From positions 1-64,000 of the forward strand of contig NZ_JAKGAP010000032.1 in the NCBI RefSeq assembly GCF_021532375.1: 64,000 nt of DNA, written 5' to 3'. Under the pieces are notes generated by a model, which was given only the letters and a program-made list of their open reading frames with translations, was not told where the DNA came from and searched no databases. Positions 33,922-44,187 of the stretch are shown here, one piece after another; position 1 is the stretch's first letter; each line of letters opens with the position of its first letter. The position numbers and the translations under genes are program-made. The DNA comes from Paenibacillus alkaliterrae. Its GTDB lineage: Bacteria; Bacillota; Bacilli; Paenibacillales; Paenibacillaceae.

Positions 33922-35538
33922 TTAAGCTTTGCTATTGTACCGCTCGCGGTACTCTTTCGGGCTGGTGCCGTAAAATTTCTTGAACGAGGTGCTGAAGTAG
34001 CTCGAGCTGGAGATGCCGACGAGCATGGCGATGTCGGTCAGCCTCAAGTCGCTGTGCGAGAGCAGCTCGCACGCCTTCTTCATACGCAGGCTTGTCACGT
34101 ATTCGCTAAACGTCACGCCGACATGCTGCTTGAACAAGCCCGATAAATACGTCTCGTTCAAATGAAACATACCGGCGAGCGAGGTTAGCGTCAGCTCATA
34201 GGCAAAATTATCGTCGACGTACTTTTGAATGGCCTTCACGATAGACTGACCGCTGGAGCTGCGCGTCTTCAGCGCCTCTTTCATTACTAAGCGAGCCAGC
34301 TCCTCCAATTGCTCAAGGATTTGCTCACGCGAATGAAAATCGCCGATCGTCATTTGACAATCCCACAGCCGTTTCTGCAGCGCCGTCTCGCCTTCCCCGT
34401 ATTTTTTGGCGATGGAATGAAACAAAAGCAATATTCGCGACGCGACGAACGTAAACGAAAACATGGGATAGTCGATATGCTTCGGAACAATGCGCTCCAT
34501 TAGCGCCGAATAAGCTTTATAGTCCCCGTTCTCGACGGATACGACGAGCTGCCTTTCCATTTCCGGCGAGAACGCCGCAATCAAATCATGCACCTGACGC
34601 TCGCCTGCCGTATTCGTACCATGGATGGTGCTGCGGCTCCACGACAGCATGCTCGAGGAATATCCATTCTTGAATTGCCGCAAGCCGCTAACCGCTTCCC
34701 CTGCGCCGATCACACAATCGAGTTTCAAATAATACCGGATTTGATGACGAATTTGACGAATGAAGCTATCGGCAAAATCCGTCTCGTCACGTTCCTCTAA
34801 CGCATGCACCAAAAAATGCATCATCGACGGATGGCTTGCGTCATAGAAAGGATAAACCTGCCGATGGCTGCCCGCAGATTCCCTGCACAGCATTTGAAAA
34901 GCCATATGCAGCAGGTCAATATGCTCCCGTTCATCCTCCAACCTGCCTGGCGGCACTCTCATTTCGACTGTAATGAAACGAACCGGAAGGCTTTCGTTAA
35001 CGAAAGCGGACAATTGCAGCTGCTCCAGCCTTTCCTTCATGGCCAAAAGGCTGAAAAACTCCTCCTTTACTAACCGGAGCAGCATCTGCTCCTGCAGGGC
35101 AATCAACTGCTGTTCGCGTTGCAGCCGCTCGGTGCGCTGCGCTTGCTCATCGGTTTGATCCGCGGCAATTTCCGCAGACAACTTCTCAAGCAAAGCGGTC
35201 AGCTCTTTGCGGCCAACCGGCTTAAGCAAATAGTCCTTCACGCCCGCTTGAATAGCGGCCTGCATATACGCATAATCGGAATAGCCGGATAGGACGACAA
35301 TTCTAAGCGCCGGATACAATTGCTTGCATGCTTTAATCAACCCGATACCATCCATTTGCGGCATGCGAATATCGGTAATGAGCACGTCCGGAAGCCGGCG
35401 CCCGCTAAGCAGTTTCAACGCTTCCTCGCCGTTAGACGCTTCCGCTTCGATCTGAAAACCCGCAGCATTCCAGTCAATTTTTGCCTTGATGCTATTTCGT
35501 ACGCCCGCTTCGTCATCGACAATGATAATGCTGTACAC
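33922..35538 (-). CDS. YesN-type response regulator (REC + AraC DNA-binding domain)
   Basis: A 538-residue response regulator. The receiver domain has IIVDDE, the phosphoryl-acceptor Asp in DVLITDIRMPQMDG (about 55) and VLSGYSDYAYMQ. A long central region (about 140-420) follows. The C-terminal AraC pair of helix-turn-helices spans about 430-535 (LTSLAGMFHLNETYLSGLF; YFSTSFKKFYGTSPKEYR). Start GTG 35536-35538 after GGTGAGGT. It follows the YesM kinase by eight bases. It would activate carbohydrate genes when the kinase senses its sugar. Confidence 0.94.
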   Translation of the reverse strand: MYSIIIVDDEAGVRNSIKAKIDWNAAGFQIEAEASNGEEALKLLSGRRLPDVLITDIRMPQMDGIGLIKACKQLYPALRIVVLSGYSDYAYMQAAIQAGVKDYLLKPVGRKELTALLEKLSAEIAADQTDEQAQRTERLQREQQLIALQEQMLLRLVKEEFFSLLAMKERLEQLQLSAFVNESLPVRFITVEMRVPPGRLEDEREHIDLLHMAFQMLCRESAGSHRQVYPFYDASHPSMMHFLVHALEERDETDFADSFIRQIRHQIRYYLKLDCVIGAGEAVSGLRQFKNGYSSSMLSWSRSTIHGTNTAGERQVHDLIAAFSPEMERQLVVSVENGDYKAYSALMERIVPKHIDYPMFSFTFVASRILLLFHSIAKKYGEGETALQKRLWDCQMTIGDFHSREQILEQLEELARLVMKEALKTRSSSGQSIVKAIQKYVDDNFAYELTLTSLAGMFHLNETYLSGLFKQHVGVTFSEYVTSLRMKKACELLSHSDLRLTDIAMLVGISSSSYFSTSFKKFYGTSPKEYRERYNSKA

Positions 35539-35545
35539 GTCTACC

Positions 35546-37329
35546 TCACCCCTTAACGGCGGGAATGCTGATCCGAATGACCGTTCCTTCGCCGCGACTC
35601 GACTCTATGCTGACTTTAAACTGTTCCCCGTAGTATAGCCGACACCTGGACAATACATTGCGCAGACCGATACTGTCACCGCCGCTGTTCAATATGTCTA
35701 CCGAATCGGCGCTGACGAGCTCTTCCATTACATGATCAATTAATTCGGCATCCATGCCGATCCCGTTGTCGGCTACCTTGATAAAGAGGCGCCCCTCCCC
35801 GGTTTTAACGCGAAGAGCTATTCGGGCTACGCCGCCCTTTTCCAGACTGTACTTCACTGCATTTTCAATGATGGGCTGCAAAATGAACTTGGCGATCAAC
35901 AGCTGATTCGATGCCGTATCCTCTTCTATCTCGACTTGCAGCCGCTCCTCGTAACGCAGCTGAAGGATGAATAAATAATCGCGGATATAATTCATTTCCT
36001 CTCTTACTTTGACCAAATCGCTGTTTAAATTCAGCGAATACCGCATCATTTGCCCAAGCGCTTCCGTCGCATCCATCAGCACGTCATTGCGCTTCATCGC
36101 TGCAAGGCCACCAATAATTTCCAACGTATTGTTGAAAAAATGCGGATTAATTTGAAGCAGCAGCGCTTTATATTCCGCGTTTTTCCTTCGTAGATTCGTC
36201 TCGAATTCCGTCTCGATCAGATAACGGAGCCGTGTTGTCATATTCTCGAATACCCTTGTTACATAACCGACCTCGCTGTGACCGGTTCTAACCGCCGGCA
36301 TCATACTGAGCGCCTGTGCAAATTCGCCCCGTTCCACATGCTTCATCGCTCTGGCCATCGATGTTAACGGTCTCGTTATGCCATACGACAGCCAGAAGGC
36401 GGCAAGAATGACGAGCAATAATAAGACAAGGCTGACGAGCAGCATCGTACGGCGAATTTGATCGATTTTCACGAACAGCTCCTTCTCGGGAACTTCCCCG
36501 ATCACATACCAATCCTGTGCTTCAAAATAGCGGTAAAACAGCAAGTACGTTTCATCATCGCTATGAATCGGAAACACGCCGCTCGTAACATTGCCGGGAG
36601 CCGCTTTAATTTCAGCGAGACCGTCCGTTAGAAAGGATGGCCCGTCTTCAGGCAGCCGCTGATTCAGCACACTGCTGCCGTCTGAGGCAAGCAGAAACGC
36701 GCGGCCGGTTTCACCGAAACGTATTTTCTCAATCGCATCCCTCAGCACCGAAGTCGGATAATTCACTTTTACAAATCCAGACTGTGTAAACGATTGCAAT
36801 TGAACTAAGGGCAGCATATAGCTGTTAACGAGCCGCGATTTCATGATTTCATCCGCTTGATCGGGATCGGAATGGGCTTTCGTCCATCGCTTGTCATCAC
36901 TCAAGAACCGTTTATACCACTCCTGTTCCAAATACGTTCGATCCTGCGTCCACACGCCGCCTCCGAAATCAGAAAAGACGCCGATGGAGATGCCGCTGGA
37001 GTTGTTGATCGAGTAGGAAGACACATATTCAACCAGCTTTTGCTTCGCGAGCAGCCGCTCCTCCATCGAACTATCCGGGCTCATTAATGCTGTAACCCAA
37101 TCCTGCGTCACCCGGTTGCTCATCACTTGATTGCCGATTTCTTCGACTTGGGTCATAAACGTATTGACATGCGAGCCGAATTGCTCAATCGTCTGTGACG
37201 TAGACGTCTCAATAGATTGACGGATAAGCTTGGCGGACTCTTCGCTTAATAGGAATACGAGAGCGATAAAGGGGACGATAAGCAGGAAGGAGAAAGCCGC
37301 CATCAGCCGGCTTCGCAACGAAAAAAACA
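35546..37329 (-). CDS. YesM-type sensor histidine kinase
   Basis: A 594-residue membrane kinase: helix at about 10-30, extracellular sensor domain, second helix LLVSLVLLLLVILAAFWL (about 300), HAMP (ITRPLTSMARAMKHVERG), phospho-acceptor His in INPHFFNNTLE (about 396) and ATPase boxes QPIIENAVKYS and DNGIGMD. Start ATG 37327-37329 has GAGAGGGG eight bases before. It lies directly after a binding-protein gene that probably feeds it a signal. Confidence 0.93.
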
Positions 37330-37357
37330 TAAGGCAGCCCCTCTCTTTTAAATACAC

Positions 37358-38698
37358 TCAATTGGCAATCGATTTAGAATCGGCATACGCCTTATCGATC
37401 GTGCTGATTGCATCATCGATCGCCTCATCCAGGTTTCGTTTCTCCAGCGTCACTTCCACAAACAAATTTTTGACGGCTTCCGACACTTGAGGAAACACCG
37501 GTGTAATGGGACGCGGTCTGCCGTACTTTTGATTTTGGATGACGAATATATTTTTGGGATACTCGTTCAGCTCCGTAAATTCCTTAGCAACCGAATACCT
37601 TGCTGGGATGTCCTTCGTAACGCTGCTGTACAGCTTCAATCCCTCGTACCCGGTCATCCAATTCACAAACAGCCAAGCTTCTTCCGGATGCTTGCTTTTC
37701 GTGGAGATGCCCAGCGCCCAGCTGCCGTTCGCAACGGCTTGTCTGCTCCCCTTCGGCAGAGGGGCGACATCGAAATCCTCTCCCAGCTTAAAATCCGGAA
37801 ATTTCTCGGCAATATGCGATAATGTCCAGGTGCCGTCGATCGTAATGCCAAGCTTGCGGTTCGGAAAAGCGTCAACCGGATATTCGAACGAGGCGACCTT
37901 ATATTTCGTAAACAGCTCGGTATAAAACGTTAATGCCCGCTTCGTTTCGGGCGAGTCCAGAAACCCTCTCGCCGTAGTCCCCTCCGCATTCATCACGTCT
38001 CCGCCGAATTGCCATATAATCGGATATTTAAAATAAGCGGTTGCCCCCGCATTTTGAAAGCCTTGGGCCGGATCGATGCCGTAAATGCCGTTCGCGGGAT
38101 CATTAATTTTCACGGCCGCCTCCAGCACCTGCCCCCACGTCCAAGCTTCGTCGGGATTACGGGAAGGCAGCGGAATTCCAGCGGCTTCGAACATCTTTTT
38201 ATTATAAAACATCGCGATCGACGACTCCGTCATAGGAGCCAAATAAATGTCGTTCTTATACGTGTAGCCTTCAATCGTCGTAAGCGGTATATCCTCCAAA
38301 TTCCCATCCTTTTTGAAATGTTCCGTAAGCGGTATAAGAGCCCCCGCCTGCGCGTAAGAGGCGAGATTAGGAGCGTCGACGGCCATGATATCGGGCGGAT
38401 TGCCTGCAGCGACTGAGGTTCTTAGCTTTGTATCATAATCGCTGTAAGGAAATGGCGTCATTTCTATTTTAATCGTTGGATGCTTCTTCATAAAAGCTGC
38501 GGTCAATTGCTCGTAAGCCGTATTTTCCGCGTTATTTCCCGAGTTTCGCCAAAAAGTAAGCGTTACCGTTTTTTCAGCTGCGACATGGTCTATTCGACCC
38601 TTATTGTCCGTCAAATGGCCTTCGCCTTTCATGCAGCCCGTTATAATCATGACACACATTGCCGTCATCATGGCGATTGTTCTATATTTTACCCGCAC
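37358..38698 (-). CDS. Sugar-binding lipoprotein linked to YesM/YesN
   Basis: A 446-residue solute-binding protein with lipobox IITGC (Cys about 22). The body includes TLTFWRNSG, ANGSWALGISTKSKHPEEAWLFVNW. Start GTG 38696-38698 after AAGGGGG. No permease gene is adjacent; the only partners are the kinase and regulator downstream. It could deliver ligand to YesM, like other binding proteins that act as sensors, or serve a permease elsewhere. Confidence 0.9.
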   Translation of the reverse strand: MRVKYRTIAMMTAMCVMIITGCMKGEGHLTDNKGRIDHVAAEKTVTLTFWRNSGNNAENTAYEQLTAAFMKKHPTIKIEMTPFPYSDYDTKLRTSVAAGNPPDIMAVDAPNLASYAQAGALIPLTEHFKKDGNLEDIPLTTIEGYTYKNDIYLAPMTESSIAMFYNKKMFEAAGIPLPSRNPDEAWTWGQVLEAAVKINDPANGIYGIDPAQGFQNAGATAYFKYPIIWQFGGDVMNAEGTTARGFLDSPETKRALTFYTELFTKYKVASFEYPVDAFPNRKLGITIDGTWTLSHIAEKFPDFKLGEDFDVAPLPKGSRQAVANGSWALGISTKSKHPEEAWLFVNWMTGYEGLKLYSSVTKDIPARYSVAKEFTELNEYPKNIFVIQNQKYGRPRPITPVFPQVSEAVKNLFVEVTLEKRNLDEAIDDAISTIDKAYADSKSIAN

Positions 38699-38897
38699 GG
38701 ATCGGCACCCCCTTAAATTATCATGATCTGATGCAGCATGTTATCCAATCAGAATAACAGATTTCTTGGATGGAGTACTTATCATTTTCTCTGTTTTACA
38801 GTTTAAATATTCTCAGGTTGTTTCAAAGGCTGGAGAATGGGTAATAAGAGTACACCAAACAAAACAAATCGCTAATTAAAAAGGCTGGTGAGGATCG

Positions 38898-39779
38898 ATG
38901 GAAAAACAACGTATTCACGCTGGTGGCATCGATTTCGTCTATGAAGAGTGCGGCAGCAGCAACAGCAAAGTAATCGTATTGCTTCACGGATTTTGCGGCT
39001 CTTCCCTATATTGGCATAAAATATGTCCGGTACTGAGCGAGCAATATCGCGTTATCATACCGAATCTGCGCGGTCATGGAGGCTCCCAAAGCCCCGAAGG
39101 CACGTATTCAATGGAAATGATGGCCGAGGATATCGCGATGCTGCTGGAATCGCTGCAGATTGATAAGGTTGTCATGTTCGGTCATTCCTTGGGCGGTTAC
39201 GTAACCGCCGCCTTCGCCGAGCGATATCCGGACAGGCTTTCCGGCTTCGCTCTGATCCATTCCACGGCACTGCCGGATACGGAGGCAGCGAAAGAGAAGC
39301 GGAGGCAAGATATGGCGGACATTCGCGCAAATGGAATTACTCCTTATGTTCGCGGCATTATTCCGAACTTATTTAAGGAAGAGAAGCTTGAGGAATTGCA
39401 TGACGAGGTTGATCAGCTGATTGGCGTCGGGCAGCAAATGACGGAGCAGGCCGCAATCTCGACGCTTGAGGGCATGATGCAGCGTCCCGACAGAAGCCAT
39501 GTGCTGGCTGAGGCCAAATATCCGGTATTGCTTGTTGCCGGCGCCGAGGATGCTGTCGTTAAACCGGACGATACGTTTACCGTTACGAATCTTCATGAGG
39601 CCGAAACGACCTACAAATACCCTCATATCCTGGAGACAACCTTCGAGGATGTCGCGCATATGAGTCTCGTCGAGGTTTCCGATCAGCTTGCAAGGGTTAT
39701 GGCCACCTATTTGCAGACGCTCTATGAGCGCGAGGAGAATAGAACCGAGGGAAAGACGGACGTTGCAAGCGGAAAATAA
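38898..39779 (+). CDS. Alpha/beta hydrolase
   Basis: A 293-residue hydrolase: oxyanion region LLHGFCGSSLYW, nucleophile Ser in GHSLGGY (about 96), Asp in GAEDAVVKPDD and His in EDVAHMSLVE. Cytoplasmic. Start ATG 38898 behind GGTGAGGA. Probably an esterase or lactonase; no substrate can be named. It stands alone, with a terminator following, and lies divergent from the binding-protein operon. Confidence 0.88.
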   Translation: MEKQRIHAGGIDFVYEECGSSNSKVIVLLHGFCGSSLYWHKICPVLSEQYRVIIPNLRGHGGSQSPEGTYSMEMMAEDIAMLLESLQIDKVVMFGHSLGGYVTAAFAERYPDRLSGFALIHSTALPDTEAAKEKRRQDMADIRANGITPYVRGIIPNLFKEEKLEELHDEVDQLIGVGQQMTEQAAISTLEGMMQRPDRSHVLAEAKYPVLLVAGAEDAVVKPDDTFTVTNLHEAETTYKYPHILETTFEDVAHMSLVEVSDQLARVMATYLQTLYEREENRTEGKTDVASGK

Positions 39780-39801
39780 TTTTGCCGATTACGATTATAC
39801 C

Positions 39802-39850
39802 GCGGGCTGTCTTTGAAGTAGATAACTGCTTCGGGGACAGCTTTTTTTGC
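39802..39850 (+). terminator. Terminator after the hydrolase gene
   Basis: GCTGTC...GAAGTA and CTGCTTC...GACAGC pair, followed by seven T. Confidence 0.75.
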
Positions 39851-39861
39851 TGTTTTATGGA

Positions 39862-39896
39862 TTTACACTGCCATACTTGTATGGTAGTATGGTAGC
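39862..39896 (+). promoter_or_regulatory. Promoter with built-in GntR operator
   Basis: TTTACA (39862-39867) and TAGTAT (39885-39890) are 17 bases apart. The palindrome CCATAC-TT-GTATGG (39871-39884) fills the space between them and GTATGG is repeated at 39887-39892. A protein bound here would block RNA polymerase. Confidence 0.68.
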
Positions 39897-39919
39897 GTGA
39901 GATCGAAAGGAATGATCGT

Positions 39920-40597
39920 ATGGACTTCCGTATTCGCCCGCAGCCCGTCTCCACCAGGGATGCGGTCTACTATCAGCTAAGAGAGCAAATTTTGAAGCTT
40001 GAGCTCCCTCCCGGAACGCCGCTATCCGAGAATGAAACCTCCGTTCTGTTCAAGGTTAGCCGAACGCCCGTCCGTGAAAGCTTCCTGAGGCTTGCTCAAG
40101 AAGGTCTGGTGCAGGTTCTTCCGCAGCGGGGCACATTCGTATCGTTAATCGATACGGCTCTCGTCGAGGAAGCCAGGTTTATGCGGGAGCAGTTGGAGAG
40201 AGCCGTTATCCTGCTCGCTTGCGCTCACTTTCCGGAGCAGGCGCTAACGCAGCTGGAGATGAATCTGCGGCAGCAGCAGGCTTGCCTTCAAGATCCGGAT
40301 GACAAAAGCATGTTCGAGCTGGATGAAGCGTACCACCGTATTTTGTTCGATGGCTGCAGCAAGAGCAATATGTGGGCGGTCATGCAGCAGATGAATACCC
40401 ATTTGAATCGCAGCCGCATGTTAAGGCTTGTCGACGATCATAATTGGGAGCAGCTTTATGAGCAGCATCGATTCATTTATGAAGCCATCGAAGCACAAGA
40501 TGCGCGGCGCGGCGAACAGCTGATGAAGGAGCATCTTAGCCTGAACATTGCGGATCAGGCTCTGCTGAAAGAGAAATACCCGAATTATTACAAATGA
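39920..40597 (+). CDS. GntR-family regulator (FCD type), probable uronate repressor
   Basis: A 225-residue regulator: winged helix at about 12-75 (GTPLSENETSVLFKVSRTPVRESFLRLAQEGLV) and all-helical FCD ligand domain after that. FCD members bind acids such as uronates. Start ATG 39920 follows AAAGGAA. Its stop is 21 bases before uxuA, so the three genes form an operon and the protein likely represses its own promoter until a hexuronate intermediate appears. Confidence 0.9.
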   Translation: MDFRIRPQPVSTRDAVYYQLREQILKLELPPGTPLSENETSVLFKVSRTPVRESFLRLAQEGLVQVLPQRGTFVSLIDTALVEEARFMREQLERAVILLACAHFPEQALTQLEMNLRQQQACLQDPDDKSMFELDEAYHRILFDGCSKSNMWAVMQQMNTHLNRSRMLRLVDDHNWEQLYEQHRFIYEAIEAQDARRGEQLMKEHLSLNIADQALLKEKYPNYYK

Positions 40598-40617
40598 CCG
40601 CAGGAGGCGTGTGTTTC

Positions 40618-41700
40618 ATGAAAATGACGTTCAGATGGTTCGGAGAAGGAAATGATACGGTTCCTCTCAGCTATATTAAGCAAATTCCGGCAACCGACGG
40701 CATCGTTTGGTCGCTGCATGACATTGCGGCTGGCGAGGAATGGCCGCTGGATCGTATTTTGGAAGTAAAGGAGCAGGCAGAACGTGCCGGCTTGCACATC
40801 GATGTTGTTGAAAGCGTTAACGTGCATGAGGATATCAAGCTCGGCCTTCCGTCTCGTGACCTATATATTGAGAATTACAAAAAGACGATCGAGAAGCTTG
40901 GAAGCGTTGGCGTAAAGGTCATTTGCTACAACTTCATGCCGATCTTCGACTGGCTGCGCACCGACTTGCATAAACCGATGGGCGATGGCGCTACCGCGTT
41001 ATTTTATGAAAATAGCCGAATCGCAAATGCGGACCCTTTCCAATTGGTGAAGGAAATTAATGCGAATTCCGCGTTGACGATGCCGGGCTGGGAGCCGGAG
41101 CGGCTGCAGCATTTGACCCGATTGTTCGAAGCTTATCAAGGCGTGACGGAGGAGCATTTGTGGGAAAACCTGCGTTATTTTCTGAACGAAATCATTCCGG
41201 TGGCTGAACGCAGCGGCATTCGTATGGCGATTCACCCGGATGATCCGCCTTGGTCCGTGTTCGGCTTACCTCGCATCATGACCTGTCAGGAAAAATTCCG
41301 CAAATTTTTGCAGCTTTATGACAGCCCTTACAACGGAATTACGCTGTGCAGCGGCTCGCTGGGCGCAAATCCGGACAATGATATTGTAGCGATGATTCAT
41401 GAATTCGGCGATCGCATTCCGTTCGCGCACATCCGCAACGTTCGCGTATATGACAACGGCGATTTCATAGAAACGTCGCATCGCACGCAAGACGGCTCCG
41501 TTGATATTGCCGGCATCGTTCGCGCGTATCACGAGATCGGGTTTACAGGCTATGCCCGGCCGGATCACGGCCGCCATATTTGGGATGAGAAATGCAGACC
41601 GGGCTACGGCTTATATGACCGCGCACTTGGCATCATGTATTTATGGGGACTTTGGGATGCTTATGAGCTTGAAGCAGAGAAGAAGGTGAGCGGCGTATGA
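40618..41700 (+). CDS. uxuA: D-mannonate dehydratase
   Basis: A 360-residue UxuA. It removes water from D-mannonate to give 2-dehydro-3-deoxy-D-gluconate in the glucuronate route. Motifs: [20 protein letters not shown] at the start, [20 protein letters not shown] and [11 protein letters not shown]; Cys and His residues here hold the metal. ATG 40618-40620 has GCAGGAGG eight bases upstream. Its stop overlaps the next start (ATGA). Confidence 0.95.
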   Translation: MKMTFRWFGEGNDTVPLSYIKQIPATDGIVWSLHDIAAGEEWPLDRILEVKEQAERAGLHIDVVESVNVHEDIKLGLPSRDLYIENYKKTIEKLGSVGVKVICYNFMPIFDWLRTDLHKPMGDGATALFYENSRIANADPFQLVKEINANSALTMPGWEPERLQHLTRLFEAYQGVTEEHLWENLRYFLNEIIPVAERSGIRMAIHPDDPPWSVFGLPRIMTCQEKFRKFLQLYDSPYNGITLCSGSLGANPDNDIVAMIHEFGDRIPFAHIRNVRVYDNGDFIETSHRTQDGSVDIAGIVRAYHEIGFTGYARPDHGRHIWDEKCRPGYGLYDRALGIMYLWGLWDAYELEAEKKVSGV

Positions 41701-42551
41701 TACAACTTCCCATTCATGAATCGCTTGCCGGCAAAATAGCGGTCGTCACCGGCGGCGCCGGCGTGTTATGCCGCGTCATGGCGTTCGAGCTGGCTCGTCA
41801 AGGCGCTAAGATCGCGATTCTAAATCGAACGGTTGAGAAAGGTGAAGCGGTTGCGGAGGAGATTCGCGCCGCAGGCGGTACCGCAATTGCGGTCGCTTGC
41901 GACGTAACAAGCGTCGAAAGCACTCGGGCGGCAGGCGCTGCCGTGCTCGAGCAGCTGGGTGCTTGCGATATCTTAATCAATGGCGCAGGCGGCAATCACC
42001 CGAGCGCGAATACGACGAACGAAACCTTTAAGCCTGAGCATTTGAATGCGGACAACATAACGACGCTGTTCAGCCTAAGCGTGGACGGCTTCCGCAGCGT
42101 CATGGATCTGAACTTCGTCGGAACGCTAATCCCGACGCAAATATTCGCGGAGCAGATGCTTGGGCGGACAGGCGCGGTCATTATTAATATTTCGTCCATG
42201 AGCGCCCCTTCGCCCATGACGAAGGTTCCGGCTTACAGCGCGGCGAAGGCTGCCATCGTCAACTTCACGCAATGGCTGGCGGTTCATCTGGCGGAGTCGG
42301 GCATCCGGGTTAATGCGATTGCTCCTGGCTTTTTCTTAACGGACCAGAACCGTAAGCTGCTCACGAACGAGGACGGCAGCTTGACCGAGCGCTCGGGCAA
42401 AATCATTTCCCACACGCCGATGCGGCGGTTCGGCAAGCCGGAGGATCTGCTCGGTGCCCTGCTGTGGCTCGCCGACGACACGACAGCAGGCTTCGTAACC
42501 GGAACGACGATTCCCGTGGACGGCGGATTTTTAGCTTACTCGGGCGTATGA
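41697..42551 (+). CDS. Short-chain dehydrogenase, probable D-mannonate (fructuronate) oxidoreductase
   Basis: A 284-residue SDR: nucleotide motif [12 protein letters not shown] near residue 18, NGAGGNHPS, catalytic Ser in [11 protein letters not shown], and Tyr-x3-Lys in YSAAK. The placement with uxuA indicates reduction of fructuronate to mannonate, the step before the dehydratase. SDR-type enzymes replace the long-chain UxuB in many Bacilli. It overlaps uxuA by four bases. Confidence 0.87.
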   Translation: MIQLPIHESLAGKIAVVTGGAGVLCRVMAFELARQGAKIAILNRTVEKGEAVAEEIRAAGGTAIAVACDVTSVESTRAAGAAVLEQLGACDILINGAGGNHPSANTTNETFKPEHLNADNITTLFSLSVDGFRSVMDLNFVGTLIPTQIFAEQMLGRTGAVIINISSMSAPSPMTKVPAYSAAKAAIVNFTQWLAVHLAESGIRVNAIAPGFFLTDQNRKLLTNEDGSLTERSGKIISHTPMRRFGKPEDLLGALLWLADDTTAGFVTGTTIPVDGGFLAYSGV

Positions 42552-42637
42552 AGCTTAAGCGGCGAATTCCTTTTCTCCTCCGTATGAGATAGACGGCAAT
42601 ATGCCACCCTACAGGAGGAAGGGAGGGTGAAGCAGCT

Positions 42638-42763
42638 ATGACATCGTCCAAAAACCGTCGCGAAAACGCTTGGCATCTGCGCAAGCATACGCAGCAGCCG
42701 CATGGCAAAGTGAAGTCGCTCGAAGAGCTAAGCCAAGAAGACAGCTCCAAAGCGAAACAATAA
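42638..42763 (+). CDS. Small basic protein, 41 residues
   Basis: ATG 42638-42640 follows AGGAGGAAGGGAGG, an unusually long ribosome site. The protein is hydrophilic and basic (MTSSKNRRENAWHLRKHTQQ then an acidic LEELSQED). No transmembrane or signal part. It lies 86 bases after the mannonate oxidoreductase and before a terminator. Function unknown. Confidence 0.6.
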   Translation: MTSSKNRRENAWHLRKHTQQPHGKVKSLEELSQEDSSKAKQ

Positions 42764-42795
42764 GGTAACGGTCTTTTAACAGACAAAAACGATAT

Positions 42796-42840
42796 GAAAA
42801 CCTCCACCTGCAGGCATTAGCTGCAAATGGAGGTTTTTCT
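42796..42840. terminator. Bidirectional terminator between the uxu operon and the dehydratase gene
   Basis: AAAACCTCCA and TGGAGGTTTTT pair with an inner CTGCAG/CTGCA step. T-runs on both strands serve the two converging genes. Confidence 0.85.
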
Positions 42841-42858
42841 CCATTAAAGCTTGCGTAT

Positions 42859-43146
42859 TTAATCATTTTTATATACACGGTCAAATTGTGCAGCAGCTTT
42901 AAAATCAAGCTCGGTCAAGCCGCCATCCTTCCATGTCGTCATGCGCAGCGTTACCATCTTGTAATCGATGGCGATAAAGGGGTGATGATTCAGCTGTTCG
43001 GAAGCTTCCGCCACCCGATTCACGAATGCTATGCCGTCCAAAAACGCGCGGAACCGGTATTTTTTCACGATCCACTTGCCATCCTCCCGCTTCCAGCCAT
43101 CCAAGGCGGCGAGCTTCTCTTCCACTTGTTCTTCGGTCAGCTTCAT
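42859..43146 (-). CDS. Pterin-4a-carbinolamine dehydratase
   Basis: A 95-residue protein of the PCD/DCoH family, which dehydrates 4a-hydroxytetrahydrobiopterin. The pattern of the catalytic face is seen in EQLNHHPFIAIDYKMVTLRMTT. Start ATG 43144-43146 has GGAG eight bases before; GTG 43155 is an alternative. A phenylalanine hydroxylase partner is not in the window. Confidence 0.92.
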   Translation of the reverse strand: MKLTEEQVEEKLAALDGWKREDGKWIVKKYRFRAFLDGIAFVNRVAEASEQLNHHPFIAIDYKMVTLRMTTWKDGGLTELDFKAAAQFDRVYKND

Positions 43147-43164
43147 CCTCGTCACTCCCGCGTT

Positions 43165-43392
43165 TCAAAATGATGTACTTGATGAGGACCGCAGTTCATA
43201 AAGGTCCCGTACATCACATTTTACCGTGTCGGCGATGGATATGGCTACCTTGAGGGGCATAACCCGCGTATTTTCAATATAATCGTTAATCCGCTCCGGC
43301 TTAACAAGCAGCGCGGCCGCAAGCTCCAGCCTCGACATACCACAGTCGACTAAACGCTGGTCAAGTAAGCAGGATCCCAGCTCCCATTTCAT
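43165..43392 (-). CDS. Small XRE-type helix-turn-helix regulator
   Basis: A 75-residue protein: MSRLELAAALLVKPERINDYIENTRVMPLKVAISIADTVKC is the Cro/C1-type HTH (as split: first helix LELAAALL, recognition helix ERINDYIE). ATG 43390-43392 follows GGGAGGTC and is preferred over the 43437 start. 18 bases separate it from the dehydratase gene, so the two may be co-transcribed. 43393-43698 contains no gene I can support. Confidence 0.8.
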   Translation of the reverse strand: MKWELGSCLLDQRLVDCGMSRLELAAALLVKPERINDYIENTRVMPLKVAISIADTVKCDVRDLYELRSSSSTSF

Positions 43393-43698
43393 CGTGCTGA
43401 CCTCCCTAACATCATATAGCCTCTCGGCATTCGCCAAACTACACCATTATTGCCAAAATGGGCTTGATCTATTTATAAACTTGGGATTCATGCATAGCTA
43501 TTTCCCTGATTGCGGGCTTTCATGTACACTTAACCTATCATTCAACATCGTGAGGTGCTGCAACTGGGCTATCGTAGATAAGCTGCTGGCTATGGCTGAA
43601 CCAACTTAGTCATTCAACAAAAAGAGGCTGATCGCGCAAGGTCTCTGTGTCTAGACCAAACGGACAGCCTTGTAGATTATTTACGAGAAGGTTTCTCT

Positions 43699-43986
43699 TC
43701 ACTCAACAGCCATCTTAATCTCTTCATACTTCTCGTCGAACGAAATTCGCAGCGTCTTATTGTCCAAATACCACAGATTGTCTTCCTCTATATAATACGT
43801 GACGCCTTCTACGATTTCGCTAATCCCGATTCTCCTCGGAGCATCCTTGATCACACCGAGCGAAAGACCCGGATGCACACTGCCGCAGCCGCCCAAACGC
43901 ACAAATATTCGAATGGCATCCCCGTCCGCAAGCCCCATCTCCGACTTATACCAGCGCGCCGCCGGCTGCTCCACCACTAATTTCAT
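43699..43986 (-). CDS. HesB/YneR-like iron-sulfur-type protein
   Basis: A 95-residue member of the HesB/IscA fold (RIFVRLGGCGSVHPGLSLGV). Only one Cys is present, at the first conserved site (GGCG), and the C-terminal CxC pair of true IscA is absent. That fits the YneR-like branch with uncertain iron-sulfur role. AAGGAGCTG precedes its ATG at 43984-43986. Confidence 0.85.
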   Translation of the reverse strand: MKLVVEQPAARWYKSEMGLADGDAIRIFVRLGGCGSVHPGLSLGVIKDAPRRIGISEIVEGVTYYIEEDNLWYLDNKTLRISFDEKYEEIKMAVE

Positions 43987-44187
43987 CGCTGTCAGCTCCT
44001 TCGTCTATGTGTGATCTATCTATATAATCTATATGTGAACAAACCTATTTCCATTTGCTTATTTTTCAACTCATATCTCTCTCCATCATCGCCATTATGC
44101 AAGGTGCTGTCAACCTATACAGATAAGTTATAGTTTCTTACCTAATGGCAAATAACTAACAGAAGCCACAGGAAAGGAGTAGTGAGC

